In this document: positions 1 to 6,964 of the stretch, piece after piece
Layout: each line of letters begins with the position of its first letter
Position numbering within the stretch: position 1 is the stretch's first letter
Assembly: GCA_963715625.1 (NCBI GenBank)
Contig: OY970260.1
Location: 2,294,001 to 2,358,000, forward strand
Direction of reading: 5' to 3'
Length of the DNA stretch: 64,000 bases
DNA from: VRUE01 sp963715625
GTDB lineage: Bacteria; Actinomycetota; Thermoleophilia; Solirubrobacterales; 70-9
Notes under the pieces: generated by a model
What the model saw: only the letters and a program-made list of their open reading frames with translations
The model's database searches: none
Told to the model about the DNA's origin: nothing
Program-made: the position numbers and the translations under genes

Positions 1-367
1 CTTGAGCACCCGGATGGTCTTCTGCCCGACCCGCCGCGGGTTCGCGAGGGGCATCTGCGTGGGCCGAGTGCGGAACTGCCCGTAGTGGATCGAAAGGCTG
101 GGGATCGTCGCCAGCGCCCGGAGGTGCCTGCTGCCGCTGGTGCTGCTGGAAGTGGGGCGGGCGGCGATCGACGCGGGCGGTGAAGTAGCGGATGCGATGA
201 ATCTCGTTGCGCGGGAAGACGCGCCCGAACAGCGCGGCCAGGTCGAGCCACTTGTAGGGCGTGCCCTTCAACGCTCCGTAGTAGAGGTTGAAGGCGTCAA
301 CGTAGAAGTTCGTCTTCACAGTCAGGCGATTATCGAGATCACGGCGGCGGCTTCCCTGAGCCTGCAT
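1..367 (-). pseudogene. NYN-domain protein, frameshifted, cut by the left edge
   Basis: Read on the minus strand from the ATG at 367, the product contains NFYVDAFNLYYGALKGTPYK and then IRYFTARV. This is the start of an NYN domain, a PIN-like metal-dependent RNase fold, with the conserved acidic residue in YVDAFN. The frame then breaks near 125-132. Downstream the family sequence LRALATIPSLSIHYGQF and MPLANPRRVGQKTIRVLK resumes in the +1 frame, so one extra base (the GG of minus-strand CAGGCACC) explains the break. The C-terminus lies beyond position 1. A GTG a few codons in (MKTNFYVDAFN) is an equally good start. It may be a decayed gene or an intact gene with a sequence error. Confidence 0.7.
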
Positions 368-369
368 GT

Positions 370-598
370 ACGTAGGCTCGACAGGCAGGCAGACACCGCG
401 CAACGGTTCACGTTCCGGGCCTACCAGCGCGCGGCCAAGCGCCGCGAGAAGCTGTCGAGCCGCTATCTTGAAGCCTTCGATGCGGCTCGCGATTGGGCAC
501 AAATGGGCACAAAAGGCGGTTCGGCGGTCGATCAGCTCGATGTTGCCGCTCTCGCCGGAAGCCCGGAAAGCCCTCTAGCAAGCCAAAATCGGACATAA
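370..598 (+). pseudogene. C-terminal remnant of a tyrosine integrase
   Basis: The plus frame ending at 598 reads FRAYQRAAKRREKLSSRYLE, then AFDAARDWAQMGTK. This resembles the extreme C-terminal tail of actinobacterial phage/ICE tyrosine integrases, where a basic helix and a DWAxMGT-like end follow the catalytic tyrosine. No catalytic box (HxxR or the tyrosine motif) is visible upstream in this frame, because the DNA to the left is occupied by the NYN gene on the other strand. The stop lies just before a tRNA gene on the same strand, a typical place for integrase relics. The call rests on tail composition only. Confidence 0.4.
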
Positions 599-599
599 T

Positions 600-673
600 G
601 CGGCTGTAGCTCAGCTGGCTAGAGCGTCTGCTTGCCATGCAGAAGGTCGTCGGTTCGAATCCGATCAGCCGCT
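600..673 (+). tRNA. tRNA-Gly(GCC)
   Basis: A full cloverleaf can be drawn. The acceptor GCGGCTG (600-606) pairs perfectly with CAGCCGC (666-672), with discriminator T673. The D-arm is GCTC/GAGC. The anticodon stem TCTGC/GCAGA encloses loop TTGCCAT, giving anticodon GCC. The T-arm GTCGG/CCGAT encloses TTCGAAT. CCA is not encoded. An integrase remnant ends just upstream. I found no second copy of its 3' end in the window, so this tRNA is not shown to be the attachment site of the element described here. Confidence 0.96.
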
Positions 674-747
674 TCGCTTCAAATCCCCTGCACTTGGGCC
701 ACTCGGCCCTCGCGGGGGACACTGGAACCTTCCCCTCGCATCGCCTC

Positions 748-773
748 CATTTCGGGAACTAGTTCCCGAAATG
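748..773. repeat. 26-bp perfect palindrome in the tRNA-to-1003 gap
   Basis: Positions 748-760 (CATTTCGGGAACT) are exactly mirrored by 761-773 with no spacer. It lies 75 bp after tRNA-Gly and about 230 bp before the gene at 1003. It could be a dimeric repressor or recombinase site, or a transcription stop, though no T-tract follows. The rest of 674-1002 holds no gene I can support. Confidence 0.75.
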
Positions 774-1002
774 GCCCAGATGCGCGGCGATTAGCGTCGA
801 TTGCCGTCGATCTCGCCTCGCTTTCGCACCGCGGCCGAGCTAGCTTCTCGTTCGCCAAGACATAAGTGCCCCGGCGGCGCTGAAGACGCCCCGGGGCCGG
901 CACCGAAGCCGGAACTTCGATGCAATCGAAACGCTACTCGCCGAAGTCGTTCGACGGCGGGATCGCGGCGGCCTTCGGTGCCCGACCGAGAGGAGGGGCG
1001 CC

Positions 1003-1401
1003 GTGCCCGAGACCACGATCACGATCGACCGCCGCCAGCGCGAGGGGCTCTATGAACTGATCCGAAACCACCTCGGCTCCGTCGGCGACCTATGGCACGC
1101 CCTGGAGCAAGAGAGGGACTTCGCCAAGGCCGCACAGCTCGGCCTCGAGTTCAGGGAAGACTTCGAACTGCTGGAGGACATCGGCTGGGGCGAGGACGAG
1201 GGCCGCGAGAGCTTCAAGCTGACGATGCCCGCCCACGACCTGATGGAAGTGCTGCGGCGCCTTCATGCCGAAGCCGCGACGGTCCTCGCCGAGGCCGAGG
1301 GTGAGGAGGACGCCGATACCAACGAGCGCTTCCGACGCGGCGCCGGGGCCTGCCAGCGGGTCCTCGCCGATCTCGACCCGGGAGCAGGCGAGCGAGCATG
1401 A
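1003..1401 (+). CDS. Hypothetical protein, paralogue of the next gene
   Basis: This is a 132-residue acidic, helix-rich protein that I do not recognise. The GTG start is chosen for the AGGAGG about 8 bases upstream. It opens with TTITIDRRQREGLYELIRNH and is clearly related to the following gene, which has TLTIDADQREALHGLL, a matching central F-L-E/D-hydrophobic block, an MP-L-V-L-R-L motif and a C-terminal ERFRR-A--C--LLA-L region. The pair arose by tandem duplication. The ATGA overlap with the next gene indicates translational coupling. No catalytic motif or membrane segment is visible. Its place near an SSB-like gene fits mobile-element cargo, but the function is unknown. Confidence 0.75.
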   Translation: MPETTITIDRRQREGLYELIRNHLGSVGDLWHALEQERDFAKAAQLGLEFREDFELLEDIGWGEDEGRESFKLTMPAHDLMEVLRRLHAEAATVLAEAEGEEDADTNERFRRGAGACQRVLADLDPGAGERA

Positions 1402-1829
1402 GCGTCGCCACGCTCACGATCGACGCCGACCAGCGCGAAGCGCTGCACGGGCTGCTGCTTCGACGGTTGACCCTTCTTCCCGAGTTCGAGCAAGGTTTCG
1501 CCGAGAGGGACGGTTTCACCGTTACGGACCTCTATCTGGCCCTCGGTGACGAGTTGCACCTGTTCGACGAAGTCGGGCTCGGATTCCTGGTCGAGCGCAG
1601 CGCCGTCGATCTAGAGATGCCGCGGGAGAAGCTCGTCGCGGTGCTCATGCGCCTGCGCCGAGACGCGCGACGCGCCCCCTGTGAAGCGCGGCACGAGCGC
1701 GAGCCGCAGGAAACCGGCGAGGAGCGCTGGGAGCGCTTCCGGCGCGCCGTCCTCGTCTGCGAGGAGCTGCTGGCCCGACTTGAACCAGAGCCGAAAGCGA
1801 CCCAAGCACGAGGAGAAGAAGCAGCATGA
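1398..1829 (+). CDS. Hypothetical protein, tandem paralogue of the 1003 gene
   Basis: A 143-residue soluble protein starting at the ATG that overlaps the previous stop (ATGA). It shares the N-terminal pattern TLTIDADQREALHGLL, the block LEMPREKLVAVLMRLRRDA and the C-terminal ERWERFRRAVLVCEELLARL with its upstream neighbour. It ends in another ATGA overlap with the gene at 1826, so all three are probably translated from one mRNA. It has no motif of a known enzyme. Confidence 0.75.
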   Translation: MSVATLTIDADQREALHGLLLRRLTLLPEFEQGFAERDGFTVTDLYLALGDELHLFDEVGLGFLVERSAVDLEMPREKLVAVLMRLRRDARRAPCEARHEREPQETGEERWERFRRAVLVCEELLARLEPEPKATQARGEEAA

Positions 1830-2119
1830 AAGAAAAGCAGTCAGCCAAGAAAACGAACGGCGCCAGCAAGCCGTCCGGCAAACCGGCCAAGGCGAAATCG
1901 AAAGACGGGCGCCTCGGGCCGGGCCAGCTCGACAAGCTCGTCCTCGCCTACATGCGCGAGCACAAAGGTGAGGCCCCGCACACCGCCAGCGCGATCGGCA
2001 AGGGGATCGGGCGCTCCAGCGGTGCCGTAGCCAATTGCCTGGCCCGGCTGGAGAAGGCCAAAGAGGTGCGGCTGGCGCAGCCAAAACCCCGTGCCTACAA
2101 GCTGAAGGGGGCGGGGTAG
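1826..2119 (+). CDS. Small winged-helix-like DNA-binding protein
   Basis: The 97-residue product has a Lys/Ala/Ser-rich tail of about 33 residues, then a compact helical domain. The region LDKLVLAYMREHKGEAPHTA, followed by IGRSSGAVANCLARLEKA and VRLAQPKPRAYKL, has the H1-H2-recognition helix-wing pattern of winged-helix domains. The basic tail suits DNA contact. The start overlaps the upstream stop (ATGA), and 2 bases separate its stop from the next ATG. It is probably a regulator or architectural protein of the element. The winged-helix reading is from pattern only. Confidence 0.65.
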   Translation: MKEKQSAKKTNGASKPSGKPAKAKSKDGRLGPGQLDKLVLAYMREHKGEAPHTASAIGKGIGRSSGAVANCLARLEKAKEVRLAQPKPRAYKLKGAG

Positions 2120-2121
2120 CG

Positions 2122-2547
2122 ATGGCCGGGTGGAGATGCCGGAGGGCAAGCGGCCCTCCGCGCAGAACGCCGTTCCCCGAGCCGACGCCGCCGGGCCTGA
2201 ACCATCTGGTGGTGACCGGCACGCTTGCGGCGCCTCCGCTTGATGCGGAGAGTCCGCGCGGCGAGCCGGTCACGCTGCTGCAGCTCTCCTTCCCGGTTCG
2301 GGACCCGGATCGCCCCCAGGATCTCTGGGTCTGGGCGAGCTGCGAGGTTGAAGTCCCCTGTTCACTTGCGGTCGGGCGCAGCGTCGGGGATCTGCGGGTA
2401 GGAGCACCCGTGCTTGCCGGAGGCCAGCTCAGCCAGCGCGCGGCCAGCGGGCACGACCCGCGGGGTGGCGTGATTCTCGCCGGCATCGTCCATCCGGGCG
2501 ACCGGCCCACTCCCCGGCCACCGCTGTTTGTAGTTGGCGATGACTGA
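2122..2547 (+). CDS. SSB-like OB-fold protein
   Basis: The product of 141 residues starts at the ATG 2 bases after the previous stop. The core reads LNHLVVTGTLAAPPL, then GEPVTLLQLSFPV, DLWVWASCEVEVP and GAPVLAGGQLSQ. This alternation of beta strands is the pattern of a single-stranded-DNA-binding OB fold (compare the N-V-L-G-L and V-A-F--A---G--V-V-G motifs of SSB). It lacks the usual acidic SSB tail, so it is more likely an element-encoded SSB-like protein protecting single strands during transfer than the housekeeping SSB. The last gene of this small cluster, it is followed by a large inverted repeat. Confidence 0.6.
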   Translation: MAGWRCRRASGPPRRTPFPEPTPPGLNHLVVTGTLAAPPLDAESPRGEPVTLLQLSFPVRDPDRPQDLWVWASCEVEVPCSLAVGRSVGDLRVGAPVLAGGQLSQRAASGHDPRGGVILAGIVHPGDRPTPRPPLFVVGDD

Positions 2548-2563
2548 CGTGCTCCCGTCGATC

Positions 2564-2662
2564 GCGATTTTCCGAGGGCCGAGGCGCAGGCCACAGGGAG
2601 GGGCGGAGAGCCGTGCTGAGCGCGGCGCCTTCCGCTTCCTGCCTCGGCCCTCGGAAAATCGC
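2564..2662. repeat. 22-bp perfect inverted repeat with 55-nt spacer
   Basis: The left arm 2564-2585 (beginning GCGATTTTCCGAGGG) is the exact reverse complement of 2641-2662, with 55 bases between. It fills the gap between the SSB-like gene and the HTH regulator. Possible roles are an origin of transfer, a single-strand initiation hairpin, a terminator or an operator for the neighbouring regulator. The sequence does not decide among them. Confidence 0.85.
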
Positions 2663-2701
2663 ATCGGGGGCTGAGCCCGGCCGAGATACCGGAGCCGGCC
2701 A

Positions 2702-4447
2702 GTGCTGGAACAGCTCCAATGCGTCGTCTGCGGCAGGGAGCTGATCCACATTGGACCGGGCAGTTCACCCGAGCGGTGCGAGGACTGCATCCCGCAGACC
2801 GGCTCTGGCAGTCCGTTCCACGAGCAGGTGGTCGCCAACCTCCATCGTCTGCGGCTCGACGCTGGCCTGAGCGTCAACACGGTCGCCCAGCGAGCCGCGA
2901 TCAGAGCCAGCGACGTCTCGCAGCTCGAGCGGGGCGCGGCGGGCGAACCGGGAGTGATGAAGGCGCTGCGAATCGCCCACGCGCTCGGGGTGCCTATCGA
3001 CGCGCTGGTCGAGCGCGTGTATTGGGACCGGGGCGAGATCGCCGCGAGTCCCGGTAAGCGCCGGCCGCCATCGGAGCGGCTCTCTGGCTTCTTCCACGTC
3101 CTGCCGACGAATGCGCCCCTCTTTGAGCCTGTGCCGCCTCGGCCGATCACGCGCCGGGAGGAGGCGGCGCATATCGTCGGGCAGAACGTGCGGATGGCGC
3201 GCGAGCGACGCCACCGCACCCAGGTCGAGCTGGCCGAAGCCGCCAGCCTCAGCAAGTCCGGGCTCTCGCTGATCGAACGCGGCATCCGCGAGACGACGCT
3301 CGGGACGTTGCTCGCGATCGCGCGGGCACTCGAAGTTACGCCGGGCTTCCTGTTTCGCGGTCTTGCCTGGAAGCCGCAATCTGCCCCGCCTTCGGAGTGT
3401 CGCGGCGCCCGTCGGTACGCGGGCGGGGACGTCGACGGCCCGATCAAGCGCATGTGGGAAGAAGGCAAGACCGCCAGGCAGATCGGCGAGGCGCTGGGCA
3501 TCCCAACCGGAAGCGTTTCGGCGATCGTCCACCGGCTCCGCGAGCGTGGTGCCGGTCTCCGGCACCGTCGCCGGCCGACGACTCCCTCGCAGCGGCAAGC
3601 GCGGCGTCAACGCAAGGACTGCCAGCCCGCCCAGAGTGATCGGCGTGCCTCGGAGCCGGCTGCGGTTGATTCCCGGCGAGTCCGAGCCTCACACGCCGAC
3701 GTGGGTTCACGGATCGGCTCCAACTTGCAGTTCCACCGCCTTCGAGCTGGGCTGACCTTCAGGCAGCTCGGCGAAGCTACGGAGACCGATCACACCTTCC
3801 TCTACCGGATCGAGAAGAGCGGGCATACCCCGCAGCTCTCTCTAATCGTGAAGCTGGCCGGGGGCCTAAACGTCACTTGCGAGAGCATCACTTCGGGCAT
3901 CTTCTGGGAGCCGACCAGTCGGACGTTCGGCCTCGTGAGGTCTGATCTCGACGACCGAGAGCCGCCGGCTGTGCTGCTTGGGCGAGAGGTGCTGCGGGTG
4001 CGAAGGCGACTCGGGTTCTCCCAGCAAGCCCTCGCCGATCGTGCCTCGATGGGCCGCACCGAGGTCGGCGACTTCGAGCGCGGCAGGCGCGACTTCAGGC
4101 TCTTCTCCGCCGCGAGGATCGCGGGCGCGTTGGAAGTCGATATCGCTGAGCTGTTCTCAGCCCTCGTGGATTGGTATGTGCGACCGTTGCCGGCGCCTGA
4201 ATACGCATCCGGCGATCGACTTCCGAGCAAAGCCGAGCGAGATGCGCTGCTCGTGCAGCTCTGGCACGAGGGAAGGTCAGAAAGGGAGATCGCCGAGGCG
4301 CTCGACCTCGCCGCTGTGGCTGTGGGGCCGTATGTCCGCGAACTTCGCGACGCGGGCATCGATCTTCCCTACCGCCGGCCCCCTCGCGGCATTGCCGAGA
4401 AGTTGGCGCGTCGTAGACGGCGCCCGCCCCTGCCGGTGTGCGATTGA
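2702..4447 (+). CDS. Six-HTH regulator with N-terminal zinc ribbon, internally duplicated
   Basis: A 581-residue predicted DNA-binding protein starting at GTG. In order: a zinc ribbon with C7, C10, C26 and C29; an XRE/Cro-like HTH at about 42-103 (VNTVAQRAAIRASDVSQLER); a second XRE HTH at about 155-215 (QVELAEAASLSKSGLSLIER); a GcrA/sigma-r4-like HTH at about 243-285 (TARQIGEALGIPTGSVSAIV). The series then repeats with XRE HTHs near 337-400 and 426-490 (QQALADRASMGRTEVGDFER) and a third-type HTH at 509-550 (SEREIAEALDLAAVAVGPYV). The architecture is thus (XRE-XRE-GcrA-like) twice. It probably regulates the defence genes downstream. No catalytic domain is seen. Confidence 0.85.
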   Translation: MLEQLQCVVCGRELIHIGPGSSPERCEDCIPQTGSGSPFHEQVVANLHRLRLDAGLSVNTVAQRAAIRASDVSQLERGAAGEPGVMKALRIAHALGVPIDALVERVYWDRGEIAASPGKRRPPSERLSGFFHVLPTNAPLFEPVPPRPITRREEAAHIVGQNVRMARERRHRTQVELAEAASLSKSGLSLIERGIRETTLGTLLAIARALEVTPGFLFRGLAWKPQSAPPSECRGARRYAGGDVDGPIKRMWEEGKTARQIGEALGIPTGSVSAIVHRLRERGAGLRHRRRPTTPSQRQARRQRKDCQPAQSDRRASEPAAVDSRRVRASHADVGSRIGSNLQFHRLRAGLTFRQLGEATETDHTFLYRIEKSGHTPQLSLIVKLAGGLNVTCESITSGIFWEPTSRTFGLVRSDLDDREPPAVLLGREVLRVRRRLGFSQQALADRASMGRTEVGDFERGRRDFRLFSAARIAGALEVDIAELFSALVDWYVRPLPAPEYASGDRLPSKAERDALLVQLWHEGRSEREIAEALDLAAVAVGPYVRELRDAGIDLPYRRPPRGIAEKLARRRRRPPLPVCD

Positions 4448-4481
4448 TCGTCCTTTGAGCCTCGATACTGTCGGGAGCAGG

Positions 4482-5501
4482 ATGAGCGAGCTTTTCATTG
4501 GTACTCAAGCGAGGCCGGCGGCGACCGTGTTCCACCTCCTCGGGCGGAATGAGGACGACTTGACTCGCAGCATGGCCTGGGGCATGAGTCAGAGCGATGC
4601 ATTCGCGGAGTTGCTGGTCAACGTGCTCGCGCTTCCCTTCGAGGTCGACGGGCCCAGCTCGGTCCGTGTTCAGCACGCGATCAGGACTCGCGGTCGGACC
4701 GATATCGAGCTGCGCATTGGAAGCGCGCTGCTGATCTTCGAGGCGAAGGTTGGGTGGAGCCTGCCCAGGGCAGAGCAACTTGCCGGCTACGAAGACCGGC
4801 TCATTGAGTTGCTTGTCGAGTCGAAATCAGGTGTCGCCGCTGATCCGATCCAGAACGGAGCGCTGATCACGCTCTCGGAGTGCAGCGCAGAGTGGGCCGC
4901 CCGTAAACTTCCACCCCCCGGCGCCTTGGCCAGGCGCCATATAACCTGGCACCAAGTCATCGAAACGGCTGATGCGGCAGCCGCAATGGCCGGAGTCCAT
5001 ACCAAGCGCGTCCTGCGCGATCTCGCCGACTATCTGAGGAGCACAACGATGGTGCACGACGATCCCGTATCACAAATGACGTGGGTGGTGCCGCTGAGTG
5101 GGGTCAACTACGCACCCGGATCGAGCGTTACCTTCGTCGAGACGGTCCAGCAGGGCTGGTACTACAACAAGGCTCGAAAAGTCCCCAAGGGCGCGTTTAA
5201 CTTCATCGGCTTCCGATGGGAGAATGCGCTGCGGGAGATACGCTTCGTGAAGTCGAGGCGCTTGTTCTCCGACCCGCACGAGGTTCTCCCCGACATTTTC
5301 AGCGACTCGGCCGAGTGGGAGGACCATGAGCTCTTTGAGCTTGGCCCAGCAATTGCGCCGCCGGCGCCTGTGCCCTACGGGAAGCTCTATGCCCCGGGCT
5401 ACCATCGGGCGCTTCTCGATTGCCTCCTGACGAGCGCATCAGTAGAGGAGGCCCGCGATGCCTCCCACCGGCGCTTCGAGGAGGCCGGCCTGCCGTTCTG
5501 A
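4482..5501 (+). CDS. PD-(D/E)XK nuclease-like protein
   Basis: The ATG at 4482 is preceded by GGAGCAGG and gives 339 residues. Around residues 70-95 the sequence TDIELRIGSALLIFEAKVGW has the D-x(n)-(D/E)xK arrangement of the PD-(D/E)XK fold (D of TDI; E and K of EAK), a fold used by many restriction and defence nucleases. The rest is mixed alpha/beta with an aromatic region (GWYYNKARKVPKGAFNFIGF) resembling a sensor or DNA-recognition part. It lies 34 bp after the six-HTH regulator on the same strand and 26 bp before a second PD-(D/E)XK-like gene. A role in defence is inferred from fold and context. Confidence 0.65.
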   Translation: MSELFIGTQARPAATVFHLLGRNEDDLTRSMAWGMSQSDAFAELLVNVLALPFEVDGPSSVRVQHAIRTRGRTDIELRIGSALLIFEAKVGWSLPRAEQLAGYEDRLIELLVESKSGVAADPIQNGALITLSECSAEWAARKLPPPGALARRHITWHQVIETADAAAAMAGVHTKRVLRDLADYLRSTTMVHDDPVSQMTWVVPLSGVNYAPGSSVTFVETVQQGWYYNKARKVPKGAFNFIGFRWENALREIRFVKSRRLFSDPHEVLPDIFSDSAEWEDHELFELGPAIAPPAPVPYGKLYAPGYHRALLDCLLTSASVEEARDASHRRFEEAGLPF

Positions 5502-5527
5502 GGCTCCTGGACCCGCTTATCACGCCA

Positions 5528-6010
5528 GTGGCCAACTACCGACCGTCAGCCCGATCCACGCGCCAACTCCTGCGGGACTGGGCGTCGATCATGGCTGAGC
5601 TGAGGAAGCGAGACATCATCCGCACCTCCAACAACCCGATCGCCGATATCGCGGAGGCGTTGGTTCACGAGCAGTTCGGAGGCGAGCGTGGGTCCTTCAG
5701 CCAATCTGGTTGGGATGTGAAAACGCCCTCGGGCGAACGCCTACAGGTGAAGGCGATGCGGCGTCTTCCCTCGGGCAAAAGGCGCAACCTCAGCCCCATT
5801 CGCGATCGGAACTACGACGCGGTCATAGCCGTGATCTTCAACGAGAACTTTGAAGTCGAAAACGCCCTTCGCTTGTCCCGTGAGCTCGTCGAGGAGCTTT
5901 TCGCGCACAAGCCCTACGTCAACGGGCGCATCATCTCGATCACGAAAACCCTGCTGGCGAATCCACGGGTCGAGTTCATTGAGCTCTCCGACGCACTCCT
6001 CAGCGACTAG
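5528..6010 (+). CDS. DUF6998-like, restriction-endonuclease-fold protein
   Basis: The open frame extends further upstream, but family-like sequence begins at NYRPSARSTRQLLRDW, so the GTG at 5528 is preferred (160 residues). The core GWDVKTPSGERLQVKAMRRL carries D and QxK residues in the arrangement of a PD-(D/E)XK-like active site, followed by YDAVIAVIFNENFEVENALRL. A related gene lies at 25955-26416 (minus), with the same YDAI, LQIKGRR and WDAVLLVLLDENFDP pattern. I associate this pattern with DUF6998, whose function is not established to my knowledge. It follows the PD-(D/E)XK gene closely. Confidence 0.6.
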   Translation: MANYRPSARSTRQLLRDWASIMAELRKRDIIRTSNNPIADIAEALVHEQFGGERGSFSQSGWDVKTPSGERLQVKAMRRLPSGKRRNLSPIRDRNYDAVIAVIFNENFEVENALRLSRELVEELFAHKPYVNGRIISITKTLLANPRVEFIELSDALLSD

Positions 6011-6052
6011 GGAAGGAGACTCTGGCCTAGCTTCAGCGCACTGCATCCAAAA

Positions 6053-6671
6053 CTAGATTTGGCGAGCTCGGCGCTGATCGATCGGATGTCCCTGCACGGG
6101 CTCTGGCGTGAGCCTTGAGACCGGATCGTGCGCCCACCACTCCTTGGCCACCCCGCTCAGATTGCTGAGCAAGCTCGCCAACCCGACAGACCAGGCGGAG
6201 ACAACCCACTCGGCTGTTGCTGAATAACCACGTTCAGTGCCATCGTGAATCGCCCGCTCAATCTGCGGTACATACCCGCCAATCGCCGCGCCCCAAGTTA
6301 CGTAGCTCATGTGCTCCTGCCAGACAGGCGCCCCAGCAAGAAGAATCACGACATAACCAGAGCGAACACTTCGTGCGCCGTTCCAGCCTCCGGTCTCATC
6401 CGCGTCCATCCACTCGGGCGGCATGCCGTTCAACCGTAGACCCTCGGTGGACCTCGGCCTCTTCGGGGACGAGCCAGAGCATCGACACTGTGGGGGCCGG
6501 TTCGTAGATCCCGAGATGGCTACCGGCCAGCGGGCGGATGTCCGTTCGGTCCTCGAAGCCGGGATCGACCACTCCGGAGAGCATCGCCGTCGCTGGTCGG
6601 TTGTACGGGACCTCGATCCAGTCATCGAGGTGGTCGTCCTGGCAAAGGTTGAGAAGCTCGCGAAGGTTCAT
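6053..6671 (-). pseudogene. Unknown gene with apparent +1 frameshift
   Basis: Two minus-strand frames together look like one gene. From the ATG at 6671 the first frame gives MNLRELLNLCQDDHLDDWIE ... VSMLWLVPEEAEVHRG. The second frame continues LRLNGMPPEWMDADETGGWN ... QEHMSYVTWGAAIGGYVPQI and ends at 6053. They join cleanly if one base is removed from the CCC at 6441-6443 (GGG on the coding strand). I do not recognise the roughly 205-residue product. It is soluble and Trp-rich in its C-terminal half. It runs against the surrounding plus-strand genes. Its coding-like character on both sides of the break argues for a recent mutation or a sequence error. Confidence 0.5.
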
Positions 6672-6808
6672 GTCCCCCAAGTCTAGGAAGCGCCCCGGAG
6701 CCTGCCGCGTACCGCAGTCTGAAATAGCGGTTGGCAGTCATCGAGTGCAGGGCGTGAGCCGCCGAAACGGCGATGAATCGAGGGATGCGATAGGAAAGGA
6801 TGTCGAGC

Positions 6809-6964
6809 ATGCCGAGCAACCCCGCCGTCGGCGATCCCCGCGAGCGCCTCGAAGGATTCGTCAGATATCGCAAGTGGCGGCGTTCCGGCCGACGCATGCC
6901 GGGCTGGCCGTCAGGGCCGCGACATAGAGTCCGTCGTCCGATGTCCGCTTGCCGATCGATATGA
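6809..6964 (+). CDS. Small basic ORF coupled to the methyltransferase
   Basis: A 51-codon frame starts at an ATG with AAAGGA 9 bases upstream and ends in an ATGA overlap with the methyltransferase start at 6961. The peptide is strongly basic (RERLEGFVRYRKWRRSGRRM). It may be a leader peptide or small regulator, or merely a chance frame in GC-rich DNA. The spacing and overlap are the only support. Confidence 0.3.
   Translation: MPSNPAVGDPRERLEGFVRYRKWRRSGRRMPGWPSGPRHRVRRPMSACRSI

Noticed and set aside
600..673. tRNA-Gly as attachment site of the ICE with integrase at 43097
   Set aside because: I found no second copy of the tRNA 3' end elsewhere in the window, and the integrase is 42 kb away and not at an end near the tRNA.
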